From contig NW_026516224.1 in NCBI RefSeq assembly GCF_025602895.1, positions 558,001 to 622,000 of the forward strand: a stretch of 64,000 nucleotides of DNA, given 5' to 3'. The notes below the pieces were generated by a model that worked only from the letters and a program-made list of their open reading frames with translations, ran no database searches and was not told where the DNA came from. This DNA is from Polychytrium aggregatum (lineage: Eukaryota; Chytridiomycota; Chytridiomycetes; Polychytriales). Made by a program: the position numbers and the translations under genes. Shown piece by piece: positions 1 to 10,063 of the stretch (its first letter is position 1; each line of letters starts with the position of its first letter).

Positions 1-53
1 AAACGGATGCAATCAGTGTTAGCTGAGGCAGAGGAATGAGCGTGCTGCGGCAG

Positions 54-813
54 GCTTGGTAAAGAGATGATCTTTCAAGATAACCACGGCTCGCCTCTGA
101 CGGAAACCCATGTTCTCATTGAAATCTCCACCACTTCAGGCACCCTTCGATCGGCTGCAAGCTCCCGCGGTATCAAGGCCATCACGGTCGAAATCGGCAA
201 CCCACAGCTGCTCCAGAACCAGTACGTGCAGTGGTCGTACATGGGTGTCATGCGCATTCTGTCCTATCTCAACATGTTCAAATCCGACGGAATCAACGCC
301 AACTCCGCCGAAGGCGCGGTGATCCCGCCACCGCCCAACACCATCATATGTTCGCGCGGCTTTTGGATCTACACTAAAACGGGAGGGGTGCTCGAGGTGT
401 ATCCGTCGGTCAACACGGTCGTGCGCAAGGGCGACCTCATTGCTCGGATCAAGAATATCTTTGGCAACATCGTGGACGAGATTTACTCGCCGAGTCACGG
501 AGTGGTAAGTGGACAGCCCTCCCTCGTAGATCGTGTGCGTTGGACAGACAGCGAAGCGAGCCGGAGCGGATACAGGGGTTACCATAAGACTCCACACGAT
601 ATCATGGGGAGGGGAAATGCTCTTGGGCTGCATGGCTATGTGTCTGTCTGTGCGAGATCATAATGTCGATCTTACATTCTTGTGTGGCCCCTCGATCAGA
701 CAATCGGACGCAGCTCCAATCCGGTGGCGATGGCGGGAGATCGCATCCTGCACTTGGGCGTCATCAAGAAGGACAACGAGGTCCTCCCCACGGTCGCCAA
801 GGAGAACTACTGA
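54..813 (+). CDS. Aspartoacylase / succinylglutamate desuccinylase-family protein, C-terminal part
   Basis: This is the 3' end of a gene that begins left of the window. I read two exons: about 54-504, beginning at a likely CAG acceptor because an in-frame stop lies at 37-39, and 700-813. They are joined by a GTAAGT...CAG intron (505-699) that keeps phase 0. The protein has GIKAITVEIGNP, a barrel-like stretch (GGVLEVYPSVNTVVRKGD) and GVTIGRSSNPVAMAGDRILH across the splice. That pattern is typical of the C-terminal half of zinc-dependent AstE/AspA deacylases, which hydrolyse N-acyl amino acids. The zinc ligands and catalytic glutamate would lie mostly upstream and are not visible, so substrate cannot be assigned. 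The family call is fairly firm; the left exon boundary is inferred. Confidence 0.68.
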
Positions 814-1314
814 GCAGCTCTGTCAGCTTGATAGTGTTGGCTGTGTGGAATCGGAACCGAGGAGTGGTTGTTGCGGGGTGTGTGGGTGCAGCAGAGAGCA
901 AGAAACGAACGAGTGAGTGCATGAATAAACAGCCACCTGCGGAGGCCTGCTTGGCGACAAGTGGCGGTCCAGCCAGAGAGTGCGTTCGTCGGGACATGGC
1001 GACGGACATGGCGACGGACATGGGGCAGCCGAGGCCAGCCAAGCACAGACGCCGAACACGTGGGCGGTGCGCGATCCAGCCGGCTGCAACCACCCGGCTG
1101 GCTGCAACCGGCCCTCGCCCTCGAAAGCGATTTTTTCCTTTTTCTGGCATTTGGGCGCTCTTTGGATTGCGTCGCTGTCCATCGCATCGCATCGCATCGC
1201 ATCGCTTGCATCGGCCGTCGGACGCTCTGCATCCATCATCCTCGACCGGCCATTTGCCCTGCCGTCCGATCCAAAGCTCGCCCTCAGCTCACATCTGCAG
1301 CACCCGCCGGCATC
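814..1314. other. Intergenic, 0.5 kb
   Basis: I see no gene here. It holds the 3' flank of the deacylase and the 5' flank of the complex I subunit. There is a short GCATC tandem tract near 1183-1207 and a duplicated ACATGGCGACGG motif near 994-1022. The open frames crossing it have no family-like content. Confidence 0.6.
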
Positions 1315-2453
1315 ATGAAGTTCTTCAGCGGCCTCCCCGACTCGGACCACACTCCCTACACCGTCATCGAGACCGAGCCCCACGTCAAGGATCTGGTCTC
1401 CTACTTCCGTGCCTCGGACGTCCTCGTCATGAGCTCCATCGGCCTCGGCTTCCCTGCCGCCCACATTGCCTGGGGTGTGTGATTGTTTCATATCTGTCCC
1501 TCTGCCGTGTTTGCTGACTGCTGATCCTCGCCCGTCCATGCAATCACCCGAGCCATGGCGGATCGACGCCCTGAGCTTCCTCATGCGACATCGACCTCCG
1601 CATCAGCTCTGTCCTGATCCAGATCCGGATCTGGATCTGGATATGCATCTTTTGCGAGCGATACTAACACTCTTGTCCGCATCCAGAGCACTTCTCGCCT
1701 ACCGTCCCCAGAAAGTACCTGACCCGCTCCATGCTTGTCCAAGTGCCCTTCTTCTTTGCCCTGGGCTTTGCTGTTGCCTGCAAACGATCCTACTGTAAGT
1801 CTCCTCTCAATCCCTATGATGAGTCGTGATATCTGAGTGTCCAGCCGATTCTGCTCGTCAGCTGTTCGAGCTTGTCCTGTTTGTCGGTCAATTCTGGGCT
1901 CCAGTATGGCACAGGACTCTGGACCAGGTCGTGTTTTTCGAGGCATCGCACGACCGGCATACTGGAGTCGACGGTGTCTCCAGATAACCAGCACGAGGTG
2001 TCGCGACTCAATCGTCGCACCGGCTTCGAATCGAGACACATGGATCGGTTCAAATGGCAACTCAGATCGCCATCCTGGCTGTGGCGACGCGCTGGTTCGC
2101 TCGCATTGCTGGCTTCTCGATCGTTGTGCTGCGATTGATACAGCTGGAGCAAGTTGGCAAGATCGCTGATCCCTCCTCTCGTCTGTTCGTGTCTGCTCTG
2201 ATGCAACCACCCTGGCATCCCATCCGATCAAACCATGCTCGATACTCGACCGCGCTTTGCGACGACTTTTGTGGACTCCAACATCAAATTTCACGGCGAT
2301 CTTGACCATGGCCCTCGTCGACGTGCAATCATCAACACCCCAGTCCGATTCTGGGGCTGGAGCGAAAACGGACAGGAACTGAAGCGCTGGGAGGCCGAGA
2401 GCGCCAGCCGACCTGCTCGATCTGGACAGGGTTGGCAGGATAATGATTGGTGA
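1315..2453 (+). CDS. NADH:ubiquinone oxidoreductase (complex I) 21-kDa-type subunit
   Basis: Three exons (1315-1474, 1687-1794, 2344-2453) give a 125-aa protein; phases match at both GT-AG introns. The N-terminus (TPYTVIETEPHVKDLVSYFR) fits the fungal 21-kDa accessory subunit of mitochondrial complex I, which typically reads TPY.(V/L)ID..PH...V..Y.R.SD. A hydrophobic segment follows (QVPFFFALGFAVACKR), then the hallmark FRFWGWSENGQELKRW, which is only recovered by skipping the 549-bp second intron. The subunit is an accessory, non-catalytic component of the inner-membrane arm. Intron 2 is long for this locus and contains no other gene I can see. The family resemblance is from memory of fungal sequences, not a search, but the C-terminal match makes it strong. 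Confidence 0.85.
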
Positions 2454-3156
2454 TCCTCATCGAGATACCAGCGTTCGCGAAACGGGACACTTGCTTTTGA
2501 GGCCAAAGATCACTTCTTTGTTTCTGGATCTTCAATACACACATGCCCAACCAACGTGTCCAACCGTATCGCCATCACCAGTAGCGCAACACAACATGGC
2601 ATATTTGATTTCTGTGTTGCCGCACTGTGACATCTGACCCGATTCATGGTCCGCAAGGATCGACATCCGTTTGGGGGGCACATGATGACGGCGATAGAGT
2701 ACAAGGTCCTGCTGCTGCGGTCGGTCGTGCGTTGGGACAATGGAGCACTCGCTCGCCAACCAGGGCGGCTCTGGATGGTCCATCTGCTTGACATAGTGCG
2801 CTTGGCTGCTGGGCACTGTGATTGGCCCGAGTACACTGCGGTCGTCCTGCATTGTCGAGTCTGGCATTGTCTTCTTGGTCTTGTTTGCTCTCTGCGCATA
2901 GCCTCTCCTGCCGATCGCCATATTCATCCCTCTCCCGATGGCCGATAGAGACAGCGGCTACTGTCGCGGAGCACCGACCTGCCTTTGGCTTTGTGCAGAA
3001 CGCCCTGTTTCGTTGGATGCCACCTGATATCGGCATTATTCGGTTCAAAGACCCTGCGCCTCCCCGTTTCCTTATAGATACGGTGTGCGAGACCCACAGC
3101 CCGAGTCTGCTCTGCATCTCTCGCTTGCTTCTGCTCATCACACCACCACCACCACC
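2454..3156. other. Intergenic, 0.7 kb
   Basis: No supported gene. Several overlapping open frames on both strands (about 100-170 codons) lack recognisable motifs. The last 15 bases before 3157 are a short CAC tract forming the 5' leader of the next gene. Confidence 0.5.
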
Positions 3157-4606
3157 ATGCACCGACTAGCACACGGATGGATCGGCCTGCTGCTGGGCAT
3201 ATCCACAGTTCATTCCCATGTCGGCTCTTCCTCTCCTGCCATCCAGACGGTCGACTACAGCCAGCTCGTCAACATCACCATCAGCGACGATCTCATCCAG
3301 ATTCCGGCAGAGCACCAGACCATGATGGGCATCCAGGCCGAGTTTGGCACTCCGATCGACTACTCCTCCGTGGGCACATTCCCACTGATCGCCATTGATT
3401 CTGGCGCCTGCTACCCCTTCAACATCGATCTGCCGGCCATCTCCACCCAAAAGGCTATCCGCTGGGTCGCTCTCGTCGAGAGAGGGTCTTGCTCGTTCGA
3501 GGTGAAGGTTTGGAATCTCCAGAATGCCGGTTTCTCAGGTGTTCTCATCTACGACCGCATGGCCATTCACCCGTCGGGCAATATGAATGGGCTCCGAGGG
3601 CTCATCCGGATGAAGTCGCTTGGCATTGCTGAAGAAATCCACATCTGGTCGGCCTTCCTTTCCCACTACCAAGGCACTATTCTCCGCGAGGCATACACGG
3701 CCGTGCGTCTGCTTGGCGAGTCTGATGCCTTTCTGATCGTGAGCATCAGCCTCGGTCTCCGCCCCGAGTGGGTCCACGAGAACCTGTATCAGCTCAACCC
3801 GCTCACCCACGGCGTCTACGATCTGCTGATCAATTTACTGTTTGAGTTCCTGATGAGCACCTGGATCATGACCTTTCTCTTTGGTCTTGGACTCCTCTGC
3901 CGCAACATGTACTACTATCGGCGACTGGCGTTTTACGTTTCCAGCGACGTTGTGCCGCCCGTGACAGTGGAGCTGACGAGCCTCGGAATCCCAGTCAAGG
4001 TCCTGACCGAGCAAGATCTGGGTCTGGCCGCAGAGCAAGCGAATGGGGCCTCGGCACCGCCTGACGCTGCCTCTGCTCCTGCCACCAAGGTATCGTCACC
4101 AGGCGGATTCTGCACAGTCGTTCAGGACTCGTGTGTCATCTGCATGGACGACTTTGAGTGTGGGAATCATGTTCGGAGGCTACCCTGCCACCACATGTTC
4201 CATGACCAGTGGTAAGTGGTGCGATACGTCGAGAAGCACATCAATTGTGGTCGGCTGGACTGTGGACCAGTTCAGACTTTCAACTGCAGCACTGACGCAG
4301 TTGACTTGGTCCTTCAGCATCAGCGAATGGCTCACTCGACACACTCGGCTGTGTCCGATCTGCAAGCAAGACATCATCAAGCTCTGCGAAAGCATTGGAG
4401 ACAAATGTGGTGGTGACAGTGCGGACTCGGGGACAATCCCATTGTATGCGATGATCCTCGGTTGGCCTCTCGCAGGGCTCATTGAGCTTCTACAGCACTT
4501 TTGGCCACACCGGCCGCTGGCCACCACAGACGCAGACGCAGACCAAGAGCTGCTGCTCCTCAATCCAGAATCAACAATTACCGTGCTCCCTTCGGTGACA
4601 CCTTGA
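3157..4606 (+). CDS. PA-TM-RING-type membrane E3 ubiquitin ligase
   Basis: Two exons (3157-4211 and 4318-4606) encode about 447 aa. The start is the ATG that opens a signal peptide (MHRLAHGWIGLLLGISTVHS); an upstream in-frame ATG would bury it. Residues ~25-215 resemble a protease-associated domain (VERGSCSFEVKVWNLQNAG, GVLIYD). A membrane span follows near residues 228-255 (INLLFEFLMSTWIMTFLFGL), then a Ser/Ala linker and a C-terminal RING-H2. The intron splits the RING: exon 1 gives CVICMDDF and LPCHHMFHDQ, and the spliced codon supplies the next Cys, followed by WLTRHTRLCPICK. All eight zinc ligands are therefore present. Family members (RNF13/RNF167-like) ubiquitinate cargo on endosomes or vacuoles. 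A second hydrophobic stretch near the C-terminus (YAMILGWPLAGLIELL) is unusual. Confidence 0.85.
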
Positions 4607-5012
4607 TGTCGGCATGGATGTCTGGACTGCTGGCTCGGTGAACGACGAACTCGGGGGTCGAACATGTAGATGGAGGCGGTTGTCTGAGAGCGACACTGCT
4701 GTTGCGATTTGGACATTTGTGCATGGCCTCGATGCATGGCCCCGATGCATGGCTCCTCAGGAAGATATCGAACACTCCGTCTCGGGCAAAATATATTACG
4801 GGGCTCACCAGCGGCCCTTATTGAGTCGTCCTCACGACTGCTGCTGCCGGTCATCATGGCAGCTCGATCATTGGTCTCGCGATTTGCCTTTGTGGGTCGT
4901 TCTCCGCACCTTCGTCCTCGCCCACGTCTCCACCCTCATCTCGACAACGATATCCTCTCCTTCCTCGTCGCTGCCGCCTGCCAAGCACCACCTCGGCCCA
5001 CACAGCTCTGCC
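4607..5012. other. Intergenic, 0.4 kb
   Basis: Space between two plus-strand genes. A CATGGC/GATGCATGGC mini-repeat lies near 4722-4750. An ATG at 4856 is out of frame with the downstream gene. No gene is supported. Confidence 0.5.
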
Positions 5013-6055
5013 ATGTACTCGTCCTCCTCGGCTCCGAACCAATACATCCCCAGCGAGGTCCGCCGTCTCCTCTCACGGCCCACCTTCATGGGCAAGAACC
5101 ACGGAGCGGCGATCCGCAAGTGGTACGCTGGGGTGTTTTTCTTCTTCGACCCAGCCAAGATGCTGTCACCTTTCGGAAAGGCGTGCTTTAGCGGCGATCT
5201 GGAGCAGGTTCATGCGGTAGGCTTTTTTTCGACAGAACCAGTGCTCAGCCTGCAGAGCACATGGAGATCAGAGCAGGCAGCTGTCCATGCATCCAAGAGC
5301 TGACGTTATCCCGTGCCTTTGCCCGGTCGATATGTGCTGGGCTAGGCTCTCTCTGCCGAGCCAAGTCCATCCCTGAATCGCAAGGAATCCTTCCTCGACT
5401 TTTCCTACATTTCTCTTGCTGTCCTCGGCCACACCAAGGCTCCAGCGCCCGGCCACGCCGCCGTCGTCCAGCTGCTGATCGAGAAGGGATGCTCTGTCGA
5501 TCTGCCCGATGCCAGCGGCAAGACTGCCGTCTTTCTTGCCTCGACCAAGAATCTTGACCTGGAGATGATCGATATCCTTGCCCAGAGCAACGCCAACCTG
5601 AATCATCGGGACAAGACAGGCAGCACCCCGCTCTTGGAGGTGGGCAGGATCTTGCTCTATCGGGGTTTCGGTTGCTTGTTGGCCACTGAGTCCTCAACCG
5701 CTCGACTGGGTTCATTCGATCGCTTTACTTGCCACTATTGCCTGCCGAGCTGCACGTTTGCCGATCGCTCACCAAGGTGTCGTTCCCGTCACAGGCCATC
5801 AAGCTTGGCAACACTGAGTCGATTCGGTATCTTCTGGCTCATGGTACAGTCGTCGCCGCATTGCTCGTTTGAAATGCTCCTGGTTCTTGCCCACGTCCCT
5901 CTCACTTTCGGCTTCCGATCTGCGCTTGTTTTGCATCCACCGGTCGTGTCGCAGGTGCCGGTCTGGACGTCGCCGATGCCGATAACGTCAGCCCTCGTTC
6001 TCTGCTGGACTCGGTTCCAGAGCCAGTCCAGGCGGTGCTGCAGGAGTTTGCCTGA
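5013..6055 (+). CDS. Ankyrin-repeat protein, ~210 aa
   Basis: Four exons (5013-5216, 5361-5639, 5795-5843, 5955-6055) with matching phases give 210 aa. Ankyrin repeats are visible in sequence order: FGKACFSGDLEQVHA at residues ~54-68; VVQLLIEKGCSVDLPDASGK around 95-115; MIDILAQSNANLNHRDKTGS after it; and AIKLGNTESIRYLLAHGAGL spanning introns 3 and 4. The third exon is only 49 bp. No other domain or targeting signal is seen, so it is presumably a soluble adaptor with unknown partners. The downstream neighbour is convergent PP5. Function is not assigned beyond the repeats. Confidence 0.8.
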
Positions 6056-6886
6056 GCACAGAGCCGGCCAGCACCCCGAGATCAAGATACAGATCGAGCC
6101 CGTCTGCGTCGTCTTCGAACGCTCGCGGCCGGTCTCAAGATGTCGATGCCACGTAATGACCGGCAGCCAACGCTATGGGAGCCGTGTCTGCATTTTGCGT
6201 CAACTCTCTTCATTGTCACTGTCTTGGTTGTGCCGTTCAACCTCTGATCCAGAAACCCACACAACAACGAGCACGCAAAACGACGACGGTTGTCGAGAGT
6301 TAAATGTCCAAAGGCGATGCTGCTCAGCTCAAAACAACAACAACAACAAAAAAAAAGTAAGCCATTGGCGATCCTTCTGCAAATATAAGAACAAGCGCTG
6401 CTCGGGACAAACCCGCACGCACTCAGGAGCTTTTGGCGCAAAACCCATGATGCAGCAAGTTATTGGCTCGAGAAAGGAAGGGCGATGAATATCAGATTCA
6501 AGTGAAAGAAGCTCCTGTGAAGCGAAAGAAAGTCTCAGTGGCACAGGGAAGAGTCCAGGGTCGATGCAAAGATAGTCCAAAGAGGGTGTCAAAAGAGAAA
6601 ACAGGAAGAGCAGGCATAGGTGGGCGAAGAAAGCGCATTGCTCAAAGGCCACCAAAGTTCACTGGGATGTCGGCTGCCGATTCTGGTCGTGTTGGCTTTG
6701 GCTGGCCGCAACAAGTTGGGCGGATGACGTATCCGTGCGGGCATATTTGTGTTCTTCGACCTGGCACATGCTTCGCCACAGCGGTGATTCCAGTAGTTGC
6801 TCGGCGATGGTTCGTGCCTTATCCCAACAACTCGCTGGCTGTACACGGCGACACCAGGCCGAAGCTTTGTGACTTTGATCGCCCTT
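6056..6886. other. Convergent intergenic region, 0.8 kb
   Basis: Lies between the stop codons of the ankyrin gene (+) and PP5 (-). It contains a CAACAACAACAACAAC/poly-A stretch near 6333-6357. No coding or RNA gene is recognised. Confidence 0.5.
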
Positions 6887-9653
6887 CTAGAACATGCTTG
6901 CAAACCGTCCAGCATACTGCATCGGTTTCACGGGCGGGTGCTGATCGTGGACGCGAGTTCCGGGTAACGTTGGGAGTAGAATGACGAATGAGAAGTATCC
7001 CTCAGATAGCGGCGTCGCTGTTCGATTGGCCCCAGAATGTGCCAGAGTGCTGTCATCTCGGTCAAACCGAGGGATCGCTTACCGGAACGGCCTCGAACTT
7101 GGTGTACTTCAGCTCCAGATCAGGTGTGATGGTGATGAAGGCGCCCTTGTTGCCAACGCTGTCGCAGTAGTTGGGCGCACTAAAGATGGTGACGCCTGCA
7201 TGTGCCGGTGTCATGTAGATGTGCATCAGAGCAGGAAGATTGTTACGCCTTCCACTGGTCGATGGCTGTTTGTGTAGCTGCCACTACACAGCAGCATCAC
7301 TTACACTTTCCGTCGTGGTCGATGCAGTATCCTTCGTCCTTCACTTCGTGGCTGCGGATGATCATCTTCAGGTTATTGGTCCGGAGGAAGTCCTCGGTGA
7401 CGTCTGGGCCAAACTGGATGCCAACGCCACGCTTGCTGAGACCACGGCCGGGCAGCATTCGTGGGTCGCTCCACAGCAGCTCGCACATGAGACCCTCGTT
7501 GCCGGGCTGCTTAAAGCGGTCGATGGCATAAAGCTAGGGAGGTCGAGAGCGCACAGGCAGGGCATTGTCGTGAGAGTCAGTGCAACGAATTCAGCGGATA
7601 CTGCACTTGGGTCAGACGGATAGGCCCGGCATTGCGCAGGGATTGCAGCGAGATCAAGGACACAGCAGCGGACGGCTGTGATGTCTAGTCGTGGCAGAGT
7701 TGCAATCAATGTGCGGGCTTACTTCGTCGAGAGTCACACCATCGCGCGAGAACAGACCGCCATGGATGACCAGGATCTTCTCGCCAATCAGGTTGCCGAG
7801 CGGAACAGCATTGAAGATCTCAGAGAACAGCTTGAAAGTAAGGTCCGAGTACTTTGCCTTGACCTCGCCTTCGAAGCCGTAGACTTTGTTCATGTCGTCA
7901 GTTTCGTGGTTGCCGCGGGACATGAAGAAGGCGTTGGGGTACAGGTATTTGAAAGCCAGGAGCGTGAGGATGCATTCGACCGAGAACGAGCCACGGTCCA
8001 CGAAATCGCCGTTGAACAGGTACATGTTTGTGGGCGAGGGCAGTCCGTTGAGTTCGAAGATATGGAGGAGGTCATAGAACTGTCCATGGATGTCGCCGCA
8101 GACCGTGATCTTGGCGCCTTCGGGAATGTCGATCTTGACGATTGGGGGCTGCTTCTCAAACAGCTCCTTGCACGCGATCATCAGCTTGAGTGCATATTTT
8201 TTGTGCAGCTTGCTCTGTTTCTTCATATGCTCCATCATCTGGGTGACAAACTCGAGCGTGATGCCGTCGTCCGTCATATGAGGGCCATCGTAGCTGCGGA
8301 GGCGGTAGTGCATCCAATCGAGTTCACACACAGGCGTATGATGAGCTGGGAGTGGCTGTGCCGCGCGTTCTGTATGCAAAGCCGATTGCGCAAGTCGGAT
8401 GTGTCCGCACCCTGCTTCCCTCTCTCGACCAGAGCACCACATGGAGCGTTTATGCTTGATCGGTGCCAGCTTCCACCAGGCTCACCTTGGCTCGACAATG
8501 ATGGCTTCGAGATCGCCGAGCTGCTTGATGATGCTGACCTTGTGCTCATCGTCGACCATGATCGCCTTCTCAAACTCCTGGCGGCGCAGCTCCTTCTCGC
8601 ACTCGGTGAGCTTCTGCTTTGCATCCGCATCCTTGGGGGCAACCTTGACCACCGCCCGGAAGTCTTTGACGGCCTCTGGAATGCATCGGAGATGACATGA
8701 GTGAGCATGTGAACGAAGACAGTGTGAGTGGGATGCTACCAAGCCTGCCGCGGGCCGGTACGGCAGAATACAACAGCGTTGGGTGGCACGGCTCGTACCT
8801 TTGAACTTGTTCAGCGCCATATTGGCAACTGCTCGCCGATAGTAGCCTTTGATGTACCTACATCGATGCAATCGGCCAGGGGATTGTCAGGTCGATGCCA
8901 GGATCAGTACCACTCACTCGAGACCATGGAAACAGCGGATCGCCTACCCTGGGTCAAGCTCTATGGCCTTGTCAGCATCGCGGATGGCGGCGCCATAGTA
9001 CTCTTCTTTGATGTAGGCTGTCCACACAGAAACCACACATGGTCAGTGCCAGAGGCTTTAGCGGTGGCATCGCCACGATGCCGATATTGTGAATCGCCCG
9101 GCTCGCCTACCAAAAGCGCGGTTTGCATAGTATGCTGGCACGGTCGGATTGAACGAGATTGCATCGGTGTACCGCTCAGCGGCTTCATGATACTTTTTGT
9201 TGGCAAACAGTTTGTTGGCCTTTTCTTTTTCCTGTGGATGCAGATGCAGAAGGGGTCATGAGCATTCAGAGAAAGACTGCCCAAGAACGGGGCCTCCAAA
9301 ACAGCGGCTGCTGGCTTGCTCAACTGGCAGTCCAGCCGTTTGGGTCGAACACGCCGCTCATCTCCAGCGACCTTCATCAGCGTAAGCAATGATCTGGGTA
9401 GATGCGCTGGACCAATTTGAACTGGACCAATTTGAACTGGACCGATCTGAACTGGACCGATCTGAACTGGTGCATCGAGCAAAGTTCCTGCTGGTGTCGT
9501 GCCGGATGCTGCAGATCCTTCTCCTTATGAGCCAGGTCGACATGATCAGACCGTGGCACTGCCACAACATACCTCCTCAGCCCTCAGGCGGTCCGCCTCG
9601 GTGATCGGAAGCGTACTGAGATCCGTGGATGCAACTGAGCTAAGCGCCATCAT
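6887..9653 (-). CDS. PPT1: Serine/threonine protein phosphatase 5 (TPR-PP5)
   Basis: Nine exons on the minus strand (9573-9653, 9111-9231, 8948-9017, 8799-8857, 8486-8675, 7723-8293, 7305-7533, 7083-7195, 6887-6940) splice in phase to 495 aa, close to animal PP5 (about 499). Three TPR units occupy residues ~28-140 ([51 protein letters not shown]); in this family they bind the Hsp90 C-terminus and autoinhibit. The PPP catalytic domain follows SYDGPHM and has [27 protein letters not shown] and FSAPNYCD, i.e. the two-metal site and catalytic His. The last 17 residues ([17 protein letters not shown]) are a separate exon matching the PP5 tail. Tandem ATGATG opens the CDS. Every intron boundary is GT-AG. 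Confidence 0.92.
9407..9470. repeat. 15-bp minisatellite in PP5 intron 1
   Basis: About four tandem copies of CTGGACCAATTTGAA, with CCAATTT drifting to CCGATCT in the later copies. It sits inside the first PP5 intron and has no coding meaning. Confidence 0.85.
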
Positions 9654-10063
9654 TCTCAAAGCCGGTCAGAAGTTGGTTGCGCTTGGGAATTGGAATTGGA
9701 ATCTGCAACAACAATGGAGCGATCGCTTGGGTGTCAGGGATGCCGAGGTTGATCCATGCAGGGAAATCAAGAGAGACACTGTGGCGGACGCAGAAAACAG
9801 ACACACACCGGCGGTCCTCGGTGCTTCCAGCGTCTCGGGGAGGCGGGCGAACAGCAGAAACGAGAAGGGGCGGAATGGCGCTGCAGGACGGCTTTTTTGA
9901 GGAGATCGGTGGGTTCACAAGCCCACGTGATCATTGTGTGTGTGTGCAGCAACATGAATGCGGTCCTCGGCAATATCACTCGAGATGAATGAGCTCAGGG
10001 AGTGTACGATGCACAATTGGGGGTATGACTGTGTTTCCACGACACCCTGAGCGAGTGTCGGTG
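9654..10063. other. Intergenic, 0.4 kb
   Basis: Between the PP5 start and the MSH5 stop, both on the minus strand. It should contain the PP5 promoter and MSH5 3' end. A GGAATTG triplet repeat (9686-9702) and a TG run (9935-9945) are present; no gene is seen. Confidence 0.5.

Noticed and set aside
1820-2000. Earlier candidate third exon for the complex I subunit after the acceptor near 1845
   Set aside because: It splices in frame but gives a tail unlike the family. The exon at 2344 restores FRFWGWSEN and was chosen.
7678-8700. 340-codon plus-strand open frame
   Set aside because: It is antisense to the PP5 exons, which carry all catalytic motifs on the minus strand.
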